The notes below the pieces were generated by a model. The model was not told the origin of the DNA. It searched no databases and was given only the letters and a program-made list of their open reading frames with translations. Source: Amoebidium appalachense (Eukaryota > Ichthyosporea). Taken from it: a DNA stretch of 64,000 nucleotides. Below, piece by piece: positions 63,028 to 64,000 of the stretch. The translations under genes and the position numbers were made by a program. Location: contig CAVNZM010000001.1 in NCBI GenBank assembly GCA_963693365.1, positions 9,982,001 to 10,046,000 on the forward strand, read 5' to 3'. Position 1 is the stretch's first letter. Each line of letters starts with the position of its first letter.

Positions 63028-63931
63028 GCCCCCCCCCCCAACACACACACACACAGTGCTGACCCCGATGCCCTATACAAGGCCATTGATGGGGGTAGTC
63101 CCGACTGTCTCATCACCATCTACAGAAATCTTCTGTCCGAAATTAAGAAACTAACCCCCCCTAGTTGTACTGGTAGGTGTTTTTTTCTCTCTTCACAATA
63201 TTCCGGATTTTTTTTTTAAAGGTTTTTGAAAAACATTTTTGTTGTCTGGGTTGCAGTGTGTTTGTGTTTGTTTTGTGGGATGTAGTGGGTTTTATGGGTT
63301 TCGCAAGGCACTTGTTCAACACCGCGTTTCTGAGATTGAACAGTGTGGTTATCCATGTAAAAATGACGTGTTTGCGTTATAAAATGACTGGTTAACGCTT
63401 CACTTTGCACCAGGCTACACCATGTTGTGCACCACACGTTTGCCCTGTCGATTTATGTTTCATGATACCCTTACGCAGAGTGGTTGTGCCACACCATGTG
63501 TTTATCCTTTGTTGTTATGTTACACCGTCTGTCTTTATGTTACACAAGGTGTTTACACTGTGTATGTATGCAATACCATGCGTTTTTGGAAAATAGTTTT
63601 ATGACACCCCATGTGCATACACCGTAATTCAATAACCCGTTTTCTCCGCCTTGTCTGCCTTTTCCTCCCCTCTAAGGATTTGGTTATCAGATCTGTTTGA
63701 TTGTTTTCAAGTCTTTGTCTATTTGTTTCATTGTTTGATTGTTTTTGTTTATTGTTTGCTTTGACTTCACTAGCCACCCAACAATTGACGCGTCTGCCCA
63801 CACCTTATTCCCCCCAGATGCCCGCCCGGCTTCTGGTGGGCAAACACAATATCTCCCAGGCATGTGGCAAGGGGGGATCCAAACCACCAATACCTCCGCT
63901 CAATGGGGACCACAAGTAACTACCCCAGCAG
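58517..63931 (+). CDS. Unidentified multi-exon protein, 3' side beyond window
   Basis: Six exons join in phase: 58517-58569, 59697-59790, 60247-60322, 61151-61242, 63057-63172, 63818-63931, all GT-AG, open at both ends. Distinct pieces are [76 protein letters not shown] and [20 protein letters not shown], then a Gly/Gln/Thr-rich exon. The [12 protein letters not shown] piece faintly resembles alpha-solenoid segments such as those of VPS16, but I do not recognise the family. Acceptors at 59696 and 63056 are the ends of CA arrays. Confidence 0.7.
58590..59690. repeat. Poly-C/poly-A and CA arrays in an intron
   Basis: Poly-C 58588-58625 then poly-A to 58658, poly-C 58820-58840, CA/CG arrays 58920-58998, 59215-59335 and 59488-59695. 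Confidence 0.95.
59791..61150. repeat. Introns with poly-C tracts
   Basis: Poly-C 60038-60077, 60104-60126, 60358-60382, 60417-60440 and 60574-60598. The unique stretch 60600-61150 has no clear exon. Confidence 0.85.
61243..63056 (+). repeat. Intron starting in GT arrays and ending in CA arrays
   Basis: GT-rich 61243-61550 with poly-G at 61313-61355, a degenerate ATTCCTGTATCC minisatellite at 61690-61990, AG arrays, (GGGT)n, then CA arrays 62615-63055 up to the acceptor. Confidence 0.93.
62279..62519. repeat. (AG)n - (GGGT)30 - (AG)n
   Basis: AG run 62280-62333, about thirty perfect GGGT units at 62338-62461, poly-G, then AG run 62474-62518. The G-strand can form quadruplexes. Confidence 0.97.
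63173..63817 (+). other. Intron, no gene seen
   Basis: T-rich with degenerate CACCATGTGTTTA-like repeats at 63410-63640 and TGTTTGATTG-like repeats at 63690-63760. Confidence 0.7.
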
Positions 63932-64000
63932 GTAAAACCCTTCTTCCCTCCTTTTCCCCATTCTTAGATTGCTGCTCCTTAAACAACCCTGCTCGTCTTT

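Noticed and set aside
63057-63172. Naming the 58.5-63.9 kb gene VPS16
   Set aside because: Only one short segment resembles it; the other exons do not match.

Overview
The window is eukaryotic nuclear DNA from an intron-rich organism, most likely a protist or alga of unresolved affiliation. Genes are split by spliceosomal introns, and introns and intergenic DNA are loaded with simple sequence: GT/CA arrays up to about 110 bp, CT/GA arrays, and dozens of G or C homopolymers of 15-60 bases. No bacterial gene layout, rRNA or tRNA gene was seen. The host genes recognised are ordinary eukaryotic ones.

Layout: 1-5.1 kb holds the 5' part of a secreted S41-type peptidase-like gene (minus strand, running off the left edge). 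5.1-8.6 kb is intergenic with a large CT block. 8.6-8.97 kb is a GC-rich near-perfect palindrome. 8.97-28.61 kb is a self-contained ~19.6 kb element bounded by ~550 bp terminal inverted repeats. 29.2-31.5 kb is a PKA-like AGC kinase gene. 31.5-39.1 kb is repeat-rich with four decayed copies of one dispersed repeat. 39.1-51.6 kb is a 13-exon ERCC8/CSA WD40 gene (minus strand) whose exons join in phase into a 611-residue protein with an unusual charged C-terminal tail. 53-64 kb holds an unidentified multi-exon plus-strand gene running off the right edge.

The 8.97-28.61 kb element is the main discovery candidate. It is compact, largely free of long microsatellites, and carries about 16 mostly intronless genes on both strands behind TATA boxes and clusters of CCAAT (TGATTGG) boxes. 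It encodes a superfamily-3 helicase with a GVGKN Walker A, and a PD-(D/E)XK-type nuclease sharing the helicase's C-terminal domain. It also encodes a six-finger C2H2 protein, a duplicated MYND-finger protein, a second zinc-finger protein, a protein with two Cys/His clusters, two small membrane proteins, a very basic 45-residue protein and several coiled-coil proteins. A 92-bp repeat array plus flank occurs in inverted orientation on both sides of a 5.5 kb internal segment. I see no capsid protein, packaging ATPase, DNA polymerase, integrase or transposase, but a 500-base N gap lies inside the element. It is best described as a virus-like or virus-derived TIR element of polinton-like-virus style, without proof of class.

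A second unusual pattern is in the ERCC8 gene. At several exons the exon-intron junction has been copied as a decaying tandem array into the adjacent intron (units of about 56, 57 and 88 bp), so functional splice sites sit at the edge of arrays of their own copies.
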